Positions 62,172 through 64,000 of a stretch of DNA of 64,000 nt are shown piece after piece. Origin of the DNA: Vibrio sinaloensis (GTDB taxonomy: Bacteria > Pseudomonadota > Gammaproteobacteria > Enterobacterales > Vibrionaceae); assembly GCF_023195835.1 (NCBI RefSeq), contig NZ_CP096199.1:2666001-2730000 (forward strand), written 5' to 3'. Numbering within the stretch: position 1 is the stretch's first letter; each line of letters starts with the position of its first letter. The notes under the pieces are model-generated. The model was given only the letters and a program-made list of their open reading frames with translations. It searched no databases and was not told where the DNA came from. Both the position numbers and the translations under genes were made by a program.

Positions 62172-63623
62172 ATGGCTACCCTAACTGATGCCGCCGCAAT
62201 GGCGACTACAGCAACCCGTATCGAAGAAGACTTACTCGGCCAACGCCACGTACCTGCTGACGCGTATTACGGCATTCATACCCTACGCGCCATTGAAAAC
62301 TTCAATATCTCTAACATGACCATCTCTGACGTGCCGGAGTTTGTTCGCGGTATGGTCATGACCAAAAAAGCCGCTGCGCTTGCCAACAAAGAGCTTGGCG
62401 TGATTGCCAAAGATGTCGCTAACCACATCATTGAAGCGTGTGACCTGATCCTTGAAACAGGAAAGTGCATGGATCAGTTCCCTTCAGACGTATTCCAAGG
62501 CGGGGCTGGAACCTCGGTCAACATGAATACCAATGAAGTGATCGCTAACCTGGCGTTGGAACTAATGGGTAAAGAAAAAGGCCAATACCAGTTCATCAAC
62601 CCAAATGACCACGTCAATAAGAGCCAGTCAACCAACTGTGCTTACCCAACCGGTTTTCGTATCGCGGTTTACAACAGTGTTCACCAGCTCATGGATGCGA
62701 TTGAGTACCTAAAAGGTGCATTCGAACTTAAAGCGCAAGAGTTTAAAGATATTTTGAAGATGGGTCGTACTCAGCTTCAAGATGCGGTTCCAATGACGGT
62801 CGGTCAAGAGTTCCACGCTTGGGCGGTCACGCTGAACGAAGAGATTCGCGCGCTGGATTACACCTCAAAACTGCTGCTCGAAATCAACCTAGGCGCAACC
62901 GCGATCGGCACCGGTCTTAACGCTGCACAAGGTTACCAGGCCGCGGCGGTCAAACATCTGGCTGAAGTGACCGGCTTGGATGTTGTCCCTGCGGAAGACT
63001 TAATTGAAGCGACGTCTGACTGTGGTGCTTACGTAATGACCCACGGCGCACTAAAACGTCTAGCGGTTAAGCTGTCTAAGATCTGTAACGATCTGCGTTT
63101 GCTCTCATCAGGTCCACGCGCTGGCCTTAACGAGTTAAACCTACCAGAACTGCAAGCAGGCTCTTCAATCATGCCGGCTAAAGTAAACCCTGTGGTACCA
63201 GAAGTGGTTAACCAAGTGTGCTTTAAGGTACTGGGTAACGACAACACCATTTCGTTTGCTGCAGAGGGCGGTCAGTTGCAGCTCAACGTGATGGAGCCTG
63301 TGATTGCGCAAAGCATGTTTGAGTCTATCTCGATTCTGTCTAACGCTTGTATAAACCTACGCGACAAATGCATCGACGGCATCACGGTCAATAAAGAGGT
63401 GTGCGAGAATTACGTTTACAACTCTATCGGTATCGTCACCTACCTCAACCCATACATTGGTCACCATGAAGGGGACATCGTCGGTAAAATTTGTGCCGAA
63501 ACGGGTAAGAGCGTGCGTGAGGTGGTGTTGGAGCGAGGTCTGCTGACAGCAGAAGAGTTGGACGACATTCTCTGTGTCGAGAACTTTATGCACCCAACCT
63601 ACAAAGCGAAACGCTACGAGTAG
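62172..63623 (+). CDS. aspA: Aspartate ammonia-lyase
   Basis: Converts aspartate to fumarate and ammonia, feeding anaerobic fumarate respiration. The 483-residue protein has [21 protein letters not shown] near the start, [41 protein letters not shown] and the fumarase/aspartase signature [15 protein letters not shown] (about 327-341). Length is slightly above E. coli (478) because of a short N-terminal extension ([16 protein letters not shown]). A dcuA-like gene follows, as in E. coli. Confidence 0.97.
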   Translation: MATLTDAAAMATTATRIEEDLLGQRHVPADAYYGIHTLRAIENFNISNMTISDVPEFVRGMVMTKKAAALANKELGVIAKDVANHIIEACDLILETGKCMDQFPSDVFQGGAGTSVNMNTNEVIANLALELMGKEKGQYQFINPNDHVNKSQSTNCAYPTGFRIAVYNSVHQLMDAIEYLKGAFELKAQEFKDILKMGRTQLQDAVPMTVGQEFHAWAVTLNEEIRALDYTSKLLLEINLGATAIGTGLNAAQGYQAAAVKHLAEVTGLDVVPAEDLIEATSDCGAYVMTHGALKRLAVKLSKICNDLRLLSSGPRAGLNELNLPELQAGSSIMPAKVNPVVPEVVNQVCFKVLGNDNTISFAAEGGQLQLNVMEPVIAQSMFESISILSNACINLRDKCIDGITVNKEVCENYVYNSIGIVTYLNPYIGHHEGDIVGKICAETGKSVREVVLERGLLTAEELDDILCVENFMHPTYKAKRYE

Positions 63624-63633
63624 CAAAGCGAGA

Positions 63634-63657
63634 AAGGGCCATTGCGGCCCTTTTTTA
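63634..63657 (+). terminator. Terminator after aspA
   Basis: AAAGGGCC-ATTG-CGGCCCTTT hairpin followed by T residues, 11 bp beyond the aspA stop. It may reduce read-through into the dcuA-like gene. Confidence 0.85.
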
Positions 63658-63770
63658 AGCCTTACACTCATTTTCCTTATAAATAACAAGGTTTTATTCT
63701 CATTATCTAACCAGTTAGAGCCTGAATGGTTAGATAATTAGAATCATCATTTACATTGAGAGGTATCAAT

Positions 63771-64000
63771 ATGGTAGCAGTCGAACTCATTGTCGTTCTG
63801 CTCTTTATCTACTTAGGAGCAAGAATTGGCGGGATTGGCATTGGTTTAGCCGGTGGTGCAGGTGTGATTGCACTGTCGCTGGTATTAGGCGTGCCCACCA
63901 GCCAAGCGTTTATCCCTGTCGACGTTATTCTTATCATCATGTCGGTCATTACTGCCATTGCTGCAATGCAAGTTGCCGGTGGTATGGATTGGCTGGTACA
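63771..64000 (+). CDS. dcuA: Anaerobic C4-dicarboxylate transporter DcuA-like, partial
   Basis: The first 76 codons of a membrane transporter cut by the window edge. VELIVVLLFIYLGARIGGIGIGLAGGAGV and PVDVILIIMSVITAIAAMQVAGGMDWLV match E. coli DcuA (VELIIVLLAIFLGARLGGIGIGFAGG) better than DcuB. Dcu proteins exchange aspartate or fumarate for succinate, which fits its place after aspA. ATTGAGAGGTATC is the ribosome binding site. Confidence 0.92.
   Translation, partial: MVAVELIVVLLFIYLGARIGGIGIGLAGGAGVIALSLVLGVPTSQAFIPVDVILIIMSVITAIAAMQVAGGMDWLV

Overview
The window is chromosomal DNA from a gammaproteobacterium, almost certainly a Vibrio or close relative. Pointers are the 16S rRNA gene, a MotX sodium-driven flagellar protein next to purA, a DUF2780 lipoprotein, an Xds/ExeM-type secreted nuclease with a GlyGly-CTERM tail, and an S10 operon flanked by rlmB-rnr-motX-purA. 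I see no prophage, integron, insertion sequence, CRISPR array or defence island: this is a housekeeping region, and its most unusual content lies between genes.

Layout. 1-2.2 kb: the 16S gene on the minus strand (its 23S/5S partners lie outside the left edge), with tandem P1/P2 promoters. 2.2-6.6 kb: cysJIH for sulfate assimilation. 6.7-9.9 kb: a small unknown protein, pspG with a possible sigma-54 promoter, dusA, zur behind a candidate Zur box, and a CheX-family protein. 9.9-15.6 kb: cobA-cysD-cysN-(SLC13 permease)-cysC. Together with cysJIH this supplies sulfate uptake, APS/PAPS formation, PAPS and sulfite reduction, and the siroheme precursor needed by CysI. 15.8-21.9 kb: cpdB, a Crp/Fnr-like regulator, elaA, a DMT exporter, ytfB, fklB and the DUF2780 lipoprotein. 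22.2-35.9 kb: the ribosomal superoperon (S10, spc and alpha units, with rpoA and secY) on the minus strand, including a short rpmJ gene and recognisable S10 and alpha leaders. 36.5-46.6 kb: rlmB, rnr, motX, purA, iaaA, slyD, yheV and kefB-kefG. 46.8-52.3 kb on the plus strand: yheS, a TIGR02444-type gene, yheT, yheU, prkB and crp. 52.5-58.2 kb on the minus strand: a DUF1338 protein, astD, astA, argD and pabA. 58.4-64 kb: the Xds nuclease, fxsA, aspA and the start of a dcuA-like gene.

The most noteworthy pattern is a family of 7-bp repeats. A conserved tetrad (CGAG, or CTAG in degenerate versions) is followed by a triplet that is fixed within an array but differs between arrays. There are 13 copies of CGAGCAA directly after the DUF2780 gene and 15 copies of CGAGATG just upstream of the S10 promoter. 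Degenerate in-phase versions occur in the rRNA leader, after crp, and as two opposed blocks between argD and astA. Both large arrays are followed at about 105-110 bp by a 69-bp dispersed repeat made of small GAA-loop hairpins. Its two copies are direct repeats, 94% identical, and bracket the whole ribosomal-protein cluster. A REP/BIME-like pair of hairpins lies downstream of crp. I cannot say whether any of these do anything. All family assignments come from reading sequence motifs, without database searches.
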